DNA from: Tritrichomonas musculus
Lineage: Eukaryota; Parabasalia; Tritrichomonadida; Tritrichomonadidae
Length of the DNA: 64,000 nt
NCBI GenBank assembly: GCA_039105265.1
Contig: JAPFFF010000017.1
Coordinates: forward strand, 2,480,001-2,544,000
Direction: 5' to 3'
The notes beneath the pieces are model-generated. The model saw nothing but the letters and a program-made list of their open reading frames with translations. It had not been told where the DNA came from and ran no database searches. The position numbers and the translations under genes are program-made. Numbering within the stretch: position 1 is the first letter of the stretch; each line of letters opens with the position of its first letter. Positions 40,801 to 50,316 of this stretch are shown here, in pieces.

Positions 40801-42425
40801 CCAAAATACAATTGAAGAAATTCTGCAAGCTCCATCACCTGCCAACACTCATAACTGATGAAAAAGAATACTACAATTTGAGAGAGAATATAACGGGAGG
40901 ATTATCAAATGTACTTCATCGAGTGAACATCAGAGGTCAAACATTAATCAATAAACTCAAATATGATGTCGTTAATGACAGAATCATTAGCTATGACACT
41001 TCAAACATAGTTTCACACGTTGCTGGAATTGATTTCAATTCATTGTATCCCTCATCATTCAGTTCAGTAAAACATTCATTCAATCCTTATCACGGAGGAA
41101 TCATGTACATGCCTGGTTCATTTATAAAACGATTTGATGTTTATGATGAACAAGGAAACAAGAATGAAAAGGTTCTTAATACTGCAATGAATATCATTCA
41201 ATCAAAGAAGCGATTTGATGCAAACCCTGAGTTTATATTCAAAGCTGAAGTCAAATTGAGATGTCCAAAGAATAAAATCAACGATTTGATTAATTTCCCT
41301 CCTGTGTTTAGAAATATCAATATAATGAATGATGAGCAAACGATTGGAAGCTATATGTACAAATATATGAAAGACAATAAACTGAATTCAGCCGATAAAG
41401 AAACAAGAAAGCTGACAATGTTGCTTGATACATGCGGTACTTTTATGACGTTCTCGAATTACCTTTTATGGTTTTTAATTGACCACGGACTTATTGTTGA
41501 TGACATTAAGAGCTTAAGTTTATATGAAGCTCATGACGGATTCAATCAATTTGTTTGTGAGTTTATGAAGAAGCGTCAAGATATATTGTCAGGAAAGACA
41601 AAAGGTAATGAAAAGTTTTACAAGATTAGTATGAACGGATCTTACGGATATGACGGTATGAATTCAGAGAACTTCAACAAAGTCAGAATTGTTGATAAAA
41701 ATAAAGCCTTTCAATTGATTGCATCCGATACTTATCGCAATGGATGTAAATTGTCAAATGATTGTTATTTGATACAATCACAACCACATTCATTCAAATG
41801 CACTACATGTCTTCAGGAATCATTTTGGACATTAGACAATGCGAAATATTGGTATTTGACTTTCCTTTATGACTTTCTATACAAATGCATTGACATGAAT
41901 AAAATTCATTTCAACTCGGTCGATACAGATAGTCTGTACATGTCTATAGCTGGTGATATGAATAAACCGATTGACCAGTTGTTTGATTACGTCATCAAAG
42001 ACAAATCATTTTATGATAAACACATTTATAGCTTTATGCCAAATCCCGCTATCAATGATGTATATGATGAGAAAAAGATTTTAGGCTGTTGTGTAGAAAA
42101 GTTCGGAGCAAATCAAGTTGCTTTGTGTGCTAAATGTTATACGATTTGGTCAGATGACAAAACAATTTCATTAAAGCTCAAAGGTGTTTCATTGAAGAAG
42201 AACAACATCAAATCAAGTGATTACAAAAATGTCATTGAAAAGCAATCAGTAATGAAAGGAAAGAATATAAACCTTCAATTAAATTCACAACTGATGAGCA
42301 AGATAACTGTTATCAAAAATGCTTTAACAGCAGCACATTCAAAAATGTTGGTATTATCAAATCATTGTTGTTGTCCTTATGTCAATGGTTTCACTGCAAA
42401 GGATTATTTCATTGAGAATCATTAA
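37860..42425 (+). CDS. Polinton protein-primed-type DNA polymerase B with embedded HNH domain
   Basis: A 1521-residue protein, open throughout. Residues 1-360 are a charged leader with an acidic run. About 365-540 is the domain that often precedes such polymerases (VDDCLCWYRFLACCLNRE) and a Zn-knuckle CPHCGSYIHKGHEHMDRFNNH. The exonuclease motifs are YITYDFETM (~560), FGFNSSRFDSN (~663) and YNDNDVEM (~803). The polymerase motifs are DFNSLYPS (~1057), SMNGSYGYDG (~1257) and DTDSLYMS (~1355). Between exonuclease and polymerase (about residues 925-985) lies an HNH nuclease-like module: CHLCGEHFTYNNKPTLDRID, then NCLLACAECNRLR. Replicates the element from a protein primer in known relatives. Confidence 0.93.
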   Translation: MSSRYYYQKDTKSFVIEQIRYINNELQLKPRLSTSKPSDYDVKHFQSILENYLTSFGFREHEGDRVNDISILAFVNRMKREAEEQEEEEEEEQFEEEQDDEQKLKQKQIEANIKIAHDALNKALQLIKSENILLRPLPPKTNKQPQRYEDIRFNNENAELIEYLKKFGYKGVHSKHDSYFIINEPENFDEAVKACSHFIDQFPNDNEKVERLDEDSKEPIKIYYKNGVSSIEDINEYLTETVFKQEVKPFKIYFQLTGIFEIPPKNENERYTYEASEIKWKNYKSSIPIIVRENKDIDKVKLYVESKIHEYETTTSNIKLCIVWSVSFTISRVVKITGKIDDLPKEFIKNKYIIIDNVDDCLCWYRFLACCLNRELMKRPFTISDRTAAAKKILCKDHGLSYTKKPTKAANQFINTFKGITIEEMKESAKKHNINVNIYEYDKEKHIYDLQDQWHNVDDETKTFSALLYSKDKILHIMYIINAEALTNIHICPHCGSYIHKGHEHMDRFNNHVKKCEKLGGKFKKDFIPSREALPYCPHILNNPVYLYCLSYELEWKPTKHYITYDFETMEQKIEKKVSDKSVINSRLIPLSVSSCVKLDKGLITKNFDIRTNDFIANWIDWLFVVGCDVYVDKLNHLKSFIKGKSEEELNKIDTSLKTITVFGFNSSRFDSNLFKEQLIKNHWSIDSGMIGTATSLKQFILKSSKYPIRLRFIDAQAFVAGGTLKQFGIDFGGISNSSKGVFPYEAINSENYNEVLSKNEPFKYEDFYSYLNQKNPLTKADYEEYLIDSKRFATRWDYLLSYNDNDVEMMINPIDNLIQMNAEYKVDLISNLSLSKNASCIKYALAYKDFNPKNDYEIINKSNTFKPTMKWWLNKCDNYRKQDMKHNFCSQKGDSSLQTNQNQRDISKCVNEKDFDAFMKLYESNETGKCHLCGEHFTYNNKPTLDRIDNNKGHQIDNCLLACAECNRLRQRDDDKITRTKIQLKKFCKLHHLPTLITDEKEYYNLRENITGGLSNVLHRVNIRGQTLINKLKYDVVNDRIISYDTSNIVSHVAGIDFNSLYPSSFSSVKHSFNPYHGGIMYMPGSFIKRFDVYDEQGNKNEKVLNTAMNIIQSKKRFDANPEFIFKAEVKLRCPKNKINDLINFPPVFRNINIMNDEQTIGSYMYKYMKDNKLNSADKETRKLTMLLDTCGTFMTFSNYLLWFLIDHGLIVDDIKSLSLYEAHDGFNQFVCEFMKKRQDILSGKTKGNEKFYKISMNGSYGYDGMNSENFNKVRIVDKNKAFQLIASDTYRNGCKLSNDCYLIQSQPHSFKCTTCLQESFWTLDNAKYWYLTFLYDFLYKCIDMNKIHFNSVDTDSLYMSIAGDMNKPIDQLFDYVIKDKSFYDKHIYSFMPNPAINDVYDEKKILGCCVEKFGANQVALCAKCYTIWSDDKTISLKLKGVSLKKNNIKSSDYKNVIEKQSVMKGKNINLQLNSQLMSKITVIKNALTAAHSKMLVLSNHCCCPYVNGFTAKDYFIENH

Positions 42426-42466
42426 ATGAAACGAGTGGGATATTTCCCCCAGTCGAAAAATCATCA

Positions 42467-42530
42467 ATGAAAATCAATTTATTTTTGAAGGGACCTTGTC
42501 CCCTTTTGCTTTGCAAAATTGTTTTATTTT
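42467..42530 (+). terminator. terminator-like hairpin after the polymerase gene
   Basis: GAAGGGACCTTGTCCCC followed by TTTTGCTTTGCAAAA forms two stacked short hairpins, then a T-rich run. A closely related sequence in inverted orientation lies at about 51396-51450, downstream of the major capsid gene on the minus strand. The same position relative to two genes suggests a 3'-end signal of the element. Inference only. Confidence 0.45.
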
Positions 42531-42566
42531 TAAATCAATTTTTTATCATCAATTCAAAAGGCTACA

Positions 42567-43325
42567 ATGTCAGCAACTAACAACCAAACAGCAACAGTTC
42601 AAGCCATCAATAATGATTATGAATATATTCAATATAATCAACATTTAAGAATCATTCATTCAAAACAGGATGATATGTATCAAATGCAATCAATCATAAC
42701 AGCTTGTCATTCAAATAAAAGAGCTAATAAATGGTTTGAAAATGAATCAACTAAAGAATTATTAAAAGAAATGCAAGAGGCAGAAAAATGCCCCTTGAGC
42801 CAATTATATGAAAACAGGCAAAATTTAGAAATAGGATTAAGAGGTTATTATGTTCACCGATTACTTGTTAATCATGTTGCCATCTGGAGCTCACCAAAAT
42901 ATTCATATTATATCATGAAGCTTCTTGATTCTCATTTTGAACGTGAAAGACAACAATTAACTGAAACAATTAATGAACAACGACCACGAATGGTTCCAGC
43001 TAATAGGGAATATGATTATAAATATTTGATATGGAAAGAAACAATTCTAAACGATAATGATAATGTTATTCTTCATTTAGTCCGTCGTCATAAGTCTAAC
43101 TTTAGACAAATCATTAATCATTACCGTAATGAAGATGAAAGATGGTATTTCAAAGATAATCTACCAATAGCGATGAGTCCGAACAAAGATATCAAAAATA
43201 TTGTTAAACGAACATTTGGAGCTGATGATTATGATATTAATATGTGCACAATAAGAATTCAAACAAGACATCTTGACCGATTACACACACTCATTGATGA
43301 ATACTTCAATCAATTTCAATCATAA
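42567..43325 (+). CDS. KilA-N domain protein
   Basis: A 252-residue protein. Residues 55-125 match the KilA-N pattern: KRANKWFENESTKELLKEM, then LRGYYVHRLLVNHVAIWSSP and YSYYIMKLLDSHF. The C-terminal 110 residues (from REYDYKYLIWKE) resemble the extra domain found in MSV199/p28-like viral proteins but are not firmly assigned. KilA-N is a DNA-binding domain of large DNA viruses and phages and is frequent in trichomonad genomes. It follows the polymerase on the same strand after 141 bases that include a terminator-like hairpin. Confidence 0.75.
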   Translation: MSATNNQTATVQAINNDYEYIQYNQHLRIIHSKQDDMYQMQSIITACHSNKRANKWFENESTKELLKEMQEAEKCPLSQLYENRQNLEIGLRGYYVHRLLVNHVAIWSSPKYSYYIMKLLDSHFERERQQLTETINEQRPRMVPANREYDYKYLIWKETILNDNDNVILHLVRRHKSNFRQIINHYRNEDERWYFKDNLPIAMSPNKDIKNIVKRTFGADDYDINMCTIRIQTRHLDRLHTLIDEYFNQFQS

Positions 43326-43373
43326 AAATAATAATTCATTAATATTATTTTATTTTTGCTTTCATTGTTTGAT

Positions 43374-46300
43374 TTACTCTTTGAATACAGCTAATGTTCT
43401 TTCATCAATGATACTTGTAATGATTCCAACAGTCATACGTTTTATTTTTGATGTTATTGCTGTCTCTCCTGAAAGAACTTTCAGCTTATTGTCTTCATTA
43501 TCGATAAACACCTCATCACCGATTGAATAACATGATGAATCATTAACGCGAACCATATAATCACCATGTGAACTAAATGTGATACATTTATTTTTGTCAT
43601 CGATTCTCACACATATACCGACATACTCCTTCCATGTTCCTGATGTCTTGACACTACAAATACAATCAGTTGTATCATCTGCTGTTGATGGTTTCCATTC
43701 ATCACCAACATGTTTGTAAACCTTACCTGTCATATACACAGGAGAACCTATAACGAAATCACTAACAGAGTTCATTGATGATTCAATCGGTGAGTAATGA
43801 GTGATTGTATTTGAACCGTTTGATGTAATTTTACCATTAACATGTAAATTAGAACCAATTATTGTACTTCTTCCTGTTGTAGAAACTTCATAAGAAAATA
43901 TATTTGAATTATCAAATAATATTCTATAATAAGCTGAATTACCTTGATTATAATATTGTATTTTTGCACATTTTGCTGAATTAAGACCAATAACTATATT
44001 TGATTCACATAAATTTGGATTTTCTTGATAAACAAGTAATCCATTAGGTTCTTTACTTCCTATTTCTAATTTACTATAAAATAATACAATATTATTATAA
44101 AAAGTTGTATTTGTTGTATTCCAGTTTATAAGATTTTCATTACCAACAACTCCTAAAGCTCCTGAATTATCGAAAAAGCTTAATGTTGCAGCTTCATTTT
44201 CAGTTGAACTTCTACCAAATATTAATGAATTTGTAAATGTTGAATCTGTAGTATTCGCATTTAATATTGACAATGTACCTGTAATAGTTGAATCACCTTC
44301 TTTTAAAACACATCGTTCATCACAAGAATCCAAAGATACCTGAAGAGCTTCATTAGCCATAATATTAGTTAAACACATTGATGCTTTAGCTGATAATGGT
44401 TTATCATCATTATCCATCATTTTCTGTATGACTTCTTCTGGTAATTGTTCCTTTGGGTTCAATTGCAACTCACTATTTTTGAGAATATATTCATTTAAAT
44501 CTTTATGAAGTAATAGTTTATCTTCAGGAATAACTTTAAATGCAGAGTCAATGATTACAGAACCAATAGCGGGAATTCCAGAATGCACACCGTAAAGAAT
44601 TCCATTGATATCATCCCAAGCAATCACGACATCTGGTTCTCTACTGAGATACATTATGTGCCAATTATAATTACCTGGATAATCAACGGAATCAATGCTC
44701 TTATTGATTTCATCGGTTTTGAATATGATATCAATATCTTGAATTACTTCAGGTAAATTAGCTTGTGAAAGCATCTTACCAACCAATTTACTACCTTCAC
44801 AGAATTCAATATGAGCGGTTTGTTTAGCTTCTATATCACCGGAATCAATGATTTCATCTTTATATTCAACTGTTAATGGAATATATTTTGCAGAATATGT
44901 CAAATCGTTTTTCTTTCGATATTCACCAAGATTATTATCACATTCACTTTTCAATGCATATTTACCTTCAGCGACTGTTTTCGTTTCATACTTATCTAAT
45001 TCATAAGCCAATTCATCCTCATCAACAAACTTCTCATCAGCTTGTGCGCTTGTATAATACGCTGTTAAGTCAACAGGTTCAGGTATTTCACTCTTCAAAG
45101 CTAATTCATCATTTGTTTCTGCTAATGTTATTGTTATCGGAAGGTATTGATATTTATCATAAATTGCTCCAGTAAATTCATCCCACACTAATTCAAAATA
45201 CTCCCCTTCACTTTCAAATCCTTCAGCTTCATGTTGTTTAACGTTATATTCATCATCAGCATATAATTCATTTGTCTTAAATCTGATATCAAAATGGAAT
45301 ATATTACTACTATTGTCTAATTTATAACCAACCAAATGTGTTCCTTCTTTGAACGGTAAAACGTGAGATGTATCCATTCCGTTTTCTTCATATTCTTCTG
45401 GTACTGGACCTATATTAGGAAACATATATGTCTTAGTTTCAATTGTGTATTCAGTTGATACATTCAAATTATCTCTCGTGATGTAATTCTTCAAATCATC
45501 TTTTGGAACATATCGTTCGGCACAATCATCCAAAGCCGATTGAAAACCTTCATTAACTGCTATACTTGTTAAACACATTGATGCTTGAGCTGATAATGGT
45601 TTATCATCTTCAGCCATCAATTTCTGAAACATTTCGTCGGGTAATAGTTCTTTTATGTTCAATTGCAACTCACTATTTTTGAGTACTTCCGGAATATCTG
45701 TCTTCATTGCATATCCTTTCAGTGTTTCATTCAATGTTGATTCATTGACCAAATCTGTTGGTATATCTGTTTTATTGGTCATAACATGCTCTACATATTT
45801 ATACACAAATTCTCTTGTTAATTTAGCTGATAATACGTTTTTATCAAAAGAACGAATATATATATTATGTAGAAATTTTTCAACATCATCATTATCAACT
45901 GTTGCTGTTTTAACAATCAATTTATTATCCTTGGTATATTCAAAAAAATCAGAAAGAACATACAAACATAAATTAGCCGATAATAAATTGTTATCATTAG
46001 CAATTTCGCCTATATGTTGAAGAAATGTTGGAGCATCTTTATTATATTCTTTTTCATATGTAAGTATTTCAATATTATTGTTGTTTGTTAAATCGCTCTT
46101 CAAAGCATATTTACCTTCAGCGACTGTTTTCGTTTCATACTTATCTAATTCATAAGCCAATTCATCCTCATCAACAAACTTCTCATCAGCTTGTGCACTA
46201 GTATAATACGGTGTCAAGTCAACTGGTTCTGGTATATCTGTCTTCAATGCATATCCTTTTAATGCTTCATTTATTTTTGTCGTCAATGATTCTTCATTAA

Positions 46301-46520
46301 TCAAGTCATCAGGTATATCAGTTGATAAAGCATAATTGTTGATAACATAATCACGTAATCCGTTAACAGCTTCATTCAATTGTTCCTTAGTGATTCCATT
46401 TCCGTTCGATGAATCGCCTTTGATAACATAATTATCGACATATCTTTTAATGTATTCGTTAATCAATCCGTCAATAGTATTTGTTTTTGTTATGTGTCCG
46501 CTCTGCTCAATCGTAAACAT
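43374..46520 (-). CDS. fibre-like structural protein of the Polinton
   Basis: A 1048-residue protein, open throughout. It is built from repeated segments resembling phage tail-fibre stalks: TSAQADEKFVDEDELAY with YETKTVAEGKYALKS occurs near residues 105 and 480, and a SELQLNxKExLPxExxQKxM block occurs twice. Residues about 740-880 have a beta-rich, Asn/Ser-rich stalk (NANTTDSTFTNSLIFGRSST). The C-terminal 150 residues (VIGSPVYMTGKVYKHVGDEW and on) are a beta domain like those ending phage or Polinton fibres. Likely a trimeric spike for surface attachment; the role is inferred from architecture. Divergent from the next gene with a 22-base gap. Confidence 0.7.
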   Translation of the reverse strand: MFTIEQSGHITKTNTIDGLINEYIKRYVDNYVIKGDSSNGNGITKEQLNEAVNGLRDYVINNYALSTDIPDDLINEESLTTKINEALKGYALKTDIPEPVDLTPYYTSAQADEKFVDEDELAYELDKYETKTVAEGKYALKSDLTNNNNIEILTYEKEYNKDAPTFLQHIGEIANDNNLLSANLCLYVLSDFFEYTKDNKLIVKTATVDNDDVEKFLHNIYIRSFDKNVLSAKLTREFVYKYVEHVMTNKTDIPTDLVNESTLNETLKGYAMKTDIPEVLKNSELQLNIKELLPDEMFQKLMAEDDKPLSAQASMCLTSIAVNEGFQSALDDCAERYVPKDDLKNYITRDNLNVSTEYTIETKTYMFPNIGPVPEEYEENGMDTSHVLPFKEGTHLVGYKLDNSSNIFHFDIRFKTNELYADDEYNVKQHEAEGFESEGEYFELVWDEFTGAIYDKYQYLPITITLAETNDELALKSEIPEPVDLTAYYTSAQADEKFVDEDELAYELDKYETKTVAEGKYALKSECDNNLGEYRKKNDLTYSAKYIPLTVEYKDEIIDSGDIEAKQTAHIEFCEGSKLVGKMLSQANLPEVIQDIDIIFKTDEINKSIDSVDYPGNYNWHIMYLSREPDVVIAWDDINGILYGVHSGIPAIGSVIIDSAFKVIPEDKLLLHKDLNEYILKNSELQLNPKEQLPEEVIQKMMDNDDKPLSAKASMCLTNIMANEALQVSLDSCDERCVLKEGDSTITGTLSILNANTTDSTFTNSLIFGRSSTENEAATLSFFDNSGALGVVGNENLINWNTTNTTFYNNIVLFYSKLEIGSKEPNGLLVYQENPNLCESNIVIGLNSAKCAKIQYYNQGNSAYYRILFDNSNIFSYEVSTTGRSTIIGSNLHVNGKITSNGSNTITHYSPIESSMNSVSDFVIGSPVYMTGKVYKHVGDEWKPSTADDTTDCICSVKTSGTWKEYVGICVRIDDKNKCITFSSHGDYMVRVNDSSCYSIGDEVFIDNEDNKLKVLSGETAITSKIKRMTVGIITSIIDERTLAVFKE

Positions 46521-46542
46521 TCAATTTATTAGAAACTAAACA

Positions 46543-48837
46543 ATGTCAAAACAAGATAAAAATAATTCATCTGATAGCTTTGAATTAGATTTAAGTAATA
46601 TTGATGATGAAACTATATTTGATAGTGAGGTATCTAAACCTGATGATAATGAAGAACTAGAGGACCCGATAGATTATTTTAAGAACACGTTTCTCAGTAC
46701 ATACAAACTAGAACACCCCAATGATTTGATTAATTTGTTGTATCAAATACAAAACAATGAATATACAGGAAGAAGTGTGGGAAAGATTCGTGAAATGAAA
46801 GTCAAGTTTCGTCGATTTGTTTCATTGATGAACAAAATCAATGCTGGTATTAAAAGTAAAGGCAATCAATTCCTTAGTTTAAAAGAGTACACAACAGATA
46901 AAAAAAGTCTTGATATCATTATCAATTACTTCAATATTGTTGTCAATGATGATTTGAATTATAGTTCTGACGGTTTTCGTTCATCACCCATCAAACCACC
47001 GAGAAAGAGTCAAACACCACAAACCACCAAAGGAAGAAGAAAGAGAACCAGCATACATGAACCAACACTTGATACTAATAAACGAAGAACACCAAGAAGA
47101 AAACGCATAACTCCGAGTGATTCTGATGAAAATGACTCGACAATACAATTGCCTAAAGACAGTGAAGATTCATTACTTAATATAACATTAAGCGAATCAG
47201 ATTCTGAGTCATTAATATTGAAAAACGATGATTTATCTGATTCTTTTATTGAACCATCAAAGGAACACAATAAAAATAATTTTTCAACTAATAAAATGGC
47301 AGACGACAACAACAATAATAACGGACCTCTTCAATCATTATATGATGATGAATTAGATGATTGGCATGATGATGATGAAGCAGCAACCGAAGCATACAGA
47401 TATACAAAAACACCTGCAAAACAACCATACAAATATGATGATGATGAAGAAGAAGCACAAGAAATTAAATCACCTTTTGCAAGGAAATACAAAGGATATG
47501 CAGAAGATAACAAAGCAGATGATGAAATACTTGATGAATTAATAAGAAATGCAAAGCAACCCTCAAAGAATACTCGTGGACGACGTGATAAAAAAGATAT
47601 GCCACATGTTAACTCAACATTAAAGGATTCATTTGACAAGCTTGAAATACCTCGTGTCGGTGGTAATATATCCTATTACAGAGATAAATTTATTGATATG
47701 ATTATTAACGGAAACTTCAGAATCAAATACATTCCGAATGCAGCTTGTCGTGATACAGCTATTGAATACTGTAAGAATTCAGTTGATAAAGACGGTAAAC
47801 CAAGATATCGTTTATTACCAGAAAATGCCAAAGACCCGTTAGGAAACTCAATAACAGACTTGAACGGTGATAAAGTTGATGATGTTATTTTAATTGATAG
47901 GAACGGTAATCCTTCAATCATTAACAGATACAAGCTTGTATTTGCTTCTCCTTACAAGAAAGTTTGGAAATCTGTTATTAAAACAAAACAAGAAAGAAAA
48001 GAAATGCCGTTCAATAAATGGATTCAATCATTATTTGATAAAGATATCAAGAAAATTGATTGGGATGCTGGTCAATACAAATTAACAAAGGGAAAAGAAA
48101 TGCAAGAGCTAGAAAATTTTTACGGTCCTATGGGTCTGGGAAAAGCAAGAGTCAGCAAACGTATTACACCAAGTTCTTATTGGTCATCAATCTTTTCTAA
48201 AGTCTGGAAAGTGTATTGGAATGACGAACAATTCTTTGTATTATCTCCTTTGAAGAAACTCATCAATTACCTTGCTGTATCAAATATGTTATTTGCTTAT
48301 CTCTTTGATGCTCCTTTCAAAGAACTAATTCAAGACAATAAGTTCAATGGAAAGATATTAACATATGAACAATGGATATATTGGAAACAACAGAACAATA
48401 AAGAATATGTTTCAGTATTAGGAAAGAATGTTCAATCATATGTTGAGAAGATTATTGATAAAGCTATTGATATCACATCAGGAGAATTAAAGGCTGAACC
48501 AAGTAATTGGGGTAAACAATTTACTGAATTAATGCATTACATTGATTATGTTGTCTTTGGTGTTGGTTTCAATGTTGATGTAAGTAAGCAAGAAGGATAT
48601 AACAGGTTGAAACGAAATGCAGAAGGAATTAAAGAAGCATCGCCAGAAGATATTAAGAACGTTAAAGATAATTTCATTAAACGAATCTCTGCAGCAATAG
48701 AAAGAGATATATATCCAAATTGTGGATACACAGCATTCAAAGCACAACTTAAAGAAAGCAAATTGCAGAACAAAAATAAATATGATAATTTTGCTGTTAA
48801 TCTTAAACCATTACATCAAAGAATGAATAATGAATAA
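46543..48837 (+). CDS. large unrecognised Polinton protein, 764 residues
   Basis: The N-terminal 340 residues are largely disordered: an acidic start, a basic stretch TPRRKRITPSDSDENDS and Asp/Asn-rich tracts. An ordered region follows from about residue 350 (VGGNISYYRDKFIDMIINGN ... YWSSIFSKVWKVYWNDEQFF) to the end. No catalytic motif recognised. Given its size and position between fibre and capsid genes, it could be a virion or terminal protein, but this is speculation. Confidence 0.6.
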   Translation: MSKQDKNNSSDSFELDLSNIDDETIFDSEVSKPDDNEELEDPIDYFKNTFLSTYKLEHPNDLINLLYQIQNNEYTGRSVGKIREMKVKFRRFVSLMNKINAGIKSKGNQFLSLKEYTTDKKSLDIIINYFNIVVNDDLNYSSDGFRSSPIKPPRKSQTPQTTKGRRKRTSIHEPTLDTNKRRTPRRKRITPSDSDENDSTIQLPKDSEDSLLNITLSESDSESLILKNDDLSDSFIEPSKEHNKNNFSTNKMADDNNNNNGPLQSLYDDELDDWHDDDEAATEAYRYTKTPAKQPYKYDDDEEEAQEIKSPFARKYKGYAEDNKADDEILDELIRNAKQPSKNTRGRRDKKDMPHVNSTLKDSFDKLEIPRVGGNISYYRDKFIDMIINGNFRIKYIPNAACRDTAIEYCKNSVDKDGKPRYRLLPENAKDPLGNSITDLNGDKVDDVILIDRNGNPSIINRYKLVFASPYKKVWKSVIKTKQERKEMPFNKWIQSLFDKDIKKIDWDAGQYKLTKGKEMQELENFYGPMGLGKARVSKRITPSSYWSSIFSKVWKVYWNDEQFFVLSPLKKLINYLAVSNMLFAYLFDAPFKELIQDNKFNGKILTYEQWIYWKQQNNKEYVSVLGKNVQSYVEKIIDKAIDITSGELKAEPSNWGKQFTELMHYIDYVVFGVGFNVDVSKQEGYNRLKRNAEGIKEASPEDIKNVKDNFIKRISAAIERDIYPNCGYTAFKAQLKESKLQNKNKYDNFAVNLKPLHQRMNNE

Positions 48838-49953
48838 TTAATTTAAATCAAAACCTCCATTATTGTTATTATTATTATTATTTTTGTCATTTGGGTCTGA
48901 AACGATTCTAAAACTATAACGTTTTGTTGATTGTGGTTGTTGCTTCTGGTCTTGCTGATTATCAAGTGAAGTTGACAAGTCTTCAAAAGTATCATTATTT
49001 ATGTTTTGTTGTCGTTCAGAATAATTTGATGTCTTATTATGATTTGGTGTTTCAAAATAAAAGCCTTGTGATTGATTTTGATTTCTTACATGCCAATCGT
49101 CTTCAATTTCCATAGGTTCATAGCTTGTTGGATAATTTGGTTTTGTACTTATGGCTGATGCTGAAAAATGAACTTTGTTATCATTTTCTTTTGATTTATG
49201 CTTTCTTGGTGGATTGGGAGTTAATGATTTAATATTTTCTGTTGTTTCATTTGCTGTTGTTTCGTTATCAGGTTTTATATTTGGTTTGAATATAGGATAT
49301 TCAGTGAATATAGTATCATTTCGAAAACCTAAATGTGCAGGTTTCTTCGGTTTATAATTCGTATTTTGATTTAAATCGTTCATTGTTTGTATTCTAATAT
49401 CATTGGTGTCAGAACCTGGTTCTGTGTTATCAATGAAATCAATTATCGGTATTAAGTTTGGATTATCATAAACGGTGAATGATATATATGTTTTATTTGC
49501 ATTAGGATTATAACCTGTATCAGCTGCAGTAATTATATTATTAAATGCATTCATGAATACCTCATAAGTAAAAGCGAAATTTACTCTATTAAAATAAGCT
49601 TCACCATCATATTCTACATAATAATTTGTTATATCTTTAGGTGTGTTATCATTTAATAATACAAATACAGGTTCTTGAAATCCTGGTAGTATCTTTCGTA
49701 TAAATATGTATGACGGACTATAAATTCCATCACCAATTAAATATAACATCCATGCAGGTCTAGTCGTTAATGTTGTACCTTTATAAATACTTTGAACTTG
49801 CCTCGGAAATGTAAAAGTTGATGGAAAAATATAAATTGACCTTGATTCAGTAGTCGTAATCATAGCAAATGCAATCGGTGCTACACCATTAATTTTATAA
49901 TTACTCATATCAGCCAATTGATTCGGATTTAAATAAAATACATGAGAATCCAT
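48838..49953 (-). CDS. unrecognised Polinton protein, 371 residues (possible minor virion protein)
   Basis: The first 200 residues are beta-rich (IAFAMITTTESRSIYIFPST, MLYLIGDGIYSPSYIFIRK), compatible with a jelly-roll-like structural protein. The second half is a polar Asn/Gln/Ser-rich tail ending in an Asn run. It is tail-to-tail with the 764-residue gene, with no gap. A penton or minor capsid role is a guess. Confidence 0.5.
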   Translation of the reverse strand: MDSHVFYLNPNQLADMSNYKINGVAPIAFAMITTTESRSIYIFPSTFTFPRQVQSIYKGTTLTTRPAWMLYLIGDGIYSPSYIFIRKILPGFQEPVFVLLNDNTPKDITNYYVEYDGEAYFNRVNFAFTYEVFMNAFNNIITAADTGYNPNANKTYISFTVYDNPNLIPIIDFIDNTEPGSDTNDIRIQTMNDLNQNTNYKPKKPAHLGFRNDTIFTEYPIFKPNIKPDNETTANETTENIKSLTPNPPRKHKSKENDNKVHFSASAISTKPNYPTSYEPMEIEDDWHVRNQNQSQGFYFETPNHNKTSNYSERQQNINNDTFEDLSTSLDNQQDQKQQPQSTKRYSFRIVSDPNDKNNNNNNNNGGFDLN

Positions 49954-49965
49954 TTTGAATAGTCA

Positions 49966-50316
49966 TTAATAAATCAAAAGACAACTGAATATAAATGATT
50001 CAGGTTCAATAACGTTTCCCTTCATGTCTGTGAACCATAACCTGTATTCTTTCTTTGTGTTGTTCAGACACTCATATTTTCTGTATTTGGTTTGTCTTCT
50101 GTTAGCAAGCATAATGAAATGGTCGCAGAAAGGCATGAATTCAACTATATCTGAATGAACCATCAAATCACCGACAATATGTTGATTGACAACAGCACCA
50201 CAATACTGAACAACAATGTACTTCTTGTTGCGACTATAAACGAAATCATCAGGAAGATTAAAATCTTTTGTTTGTGTGTGATAGTATCGTTTTGTGATTG
50301 GTTGTTTAGCTTTCAT
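49966..50316 (-). CDS. unrecognised Polinton protein, 116 residues
   Basis: A compact beta-rich protein (KKYIVVQYCGAVVNQHIVGD ... CDHFIMLANRRQTKYRKYEC). It overlaps the 3' end of the integrase by about 11 bases and is followed on the same strand by the 371-residue gene. No family assigned. Confidence 0.55.
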   Translation of the reverse strand: MKAKQPITKRYYHTQTKDFNLPDDFVYSRNKKYIVVQYCGAVVNQHIVGDLMVHSDIVEFMPFCDHFIMLANRRQTKYRKYECLNNTKKEYRLWFTDMKGNVIEPESFIFSCLLIY

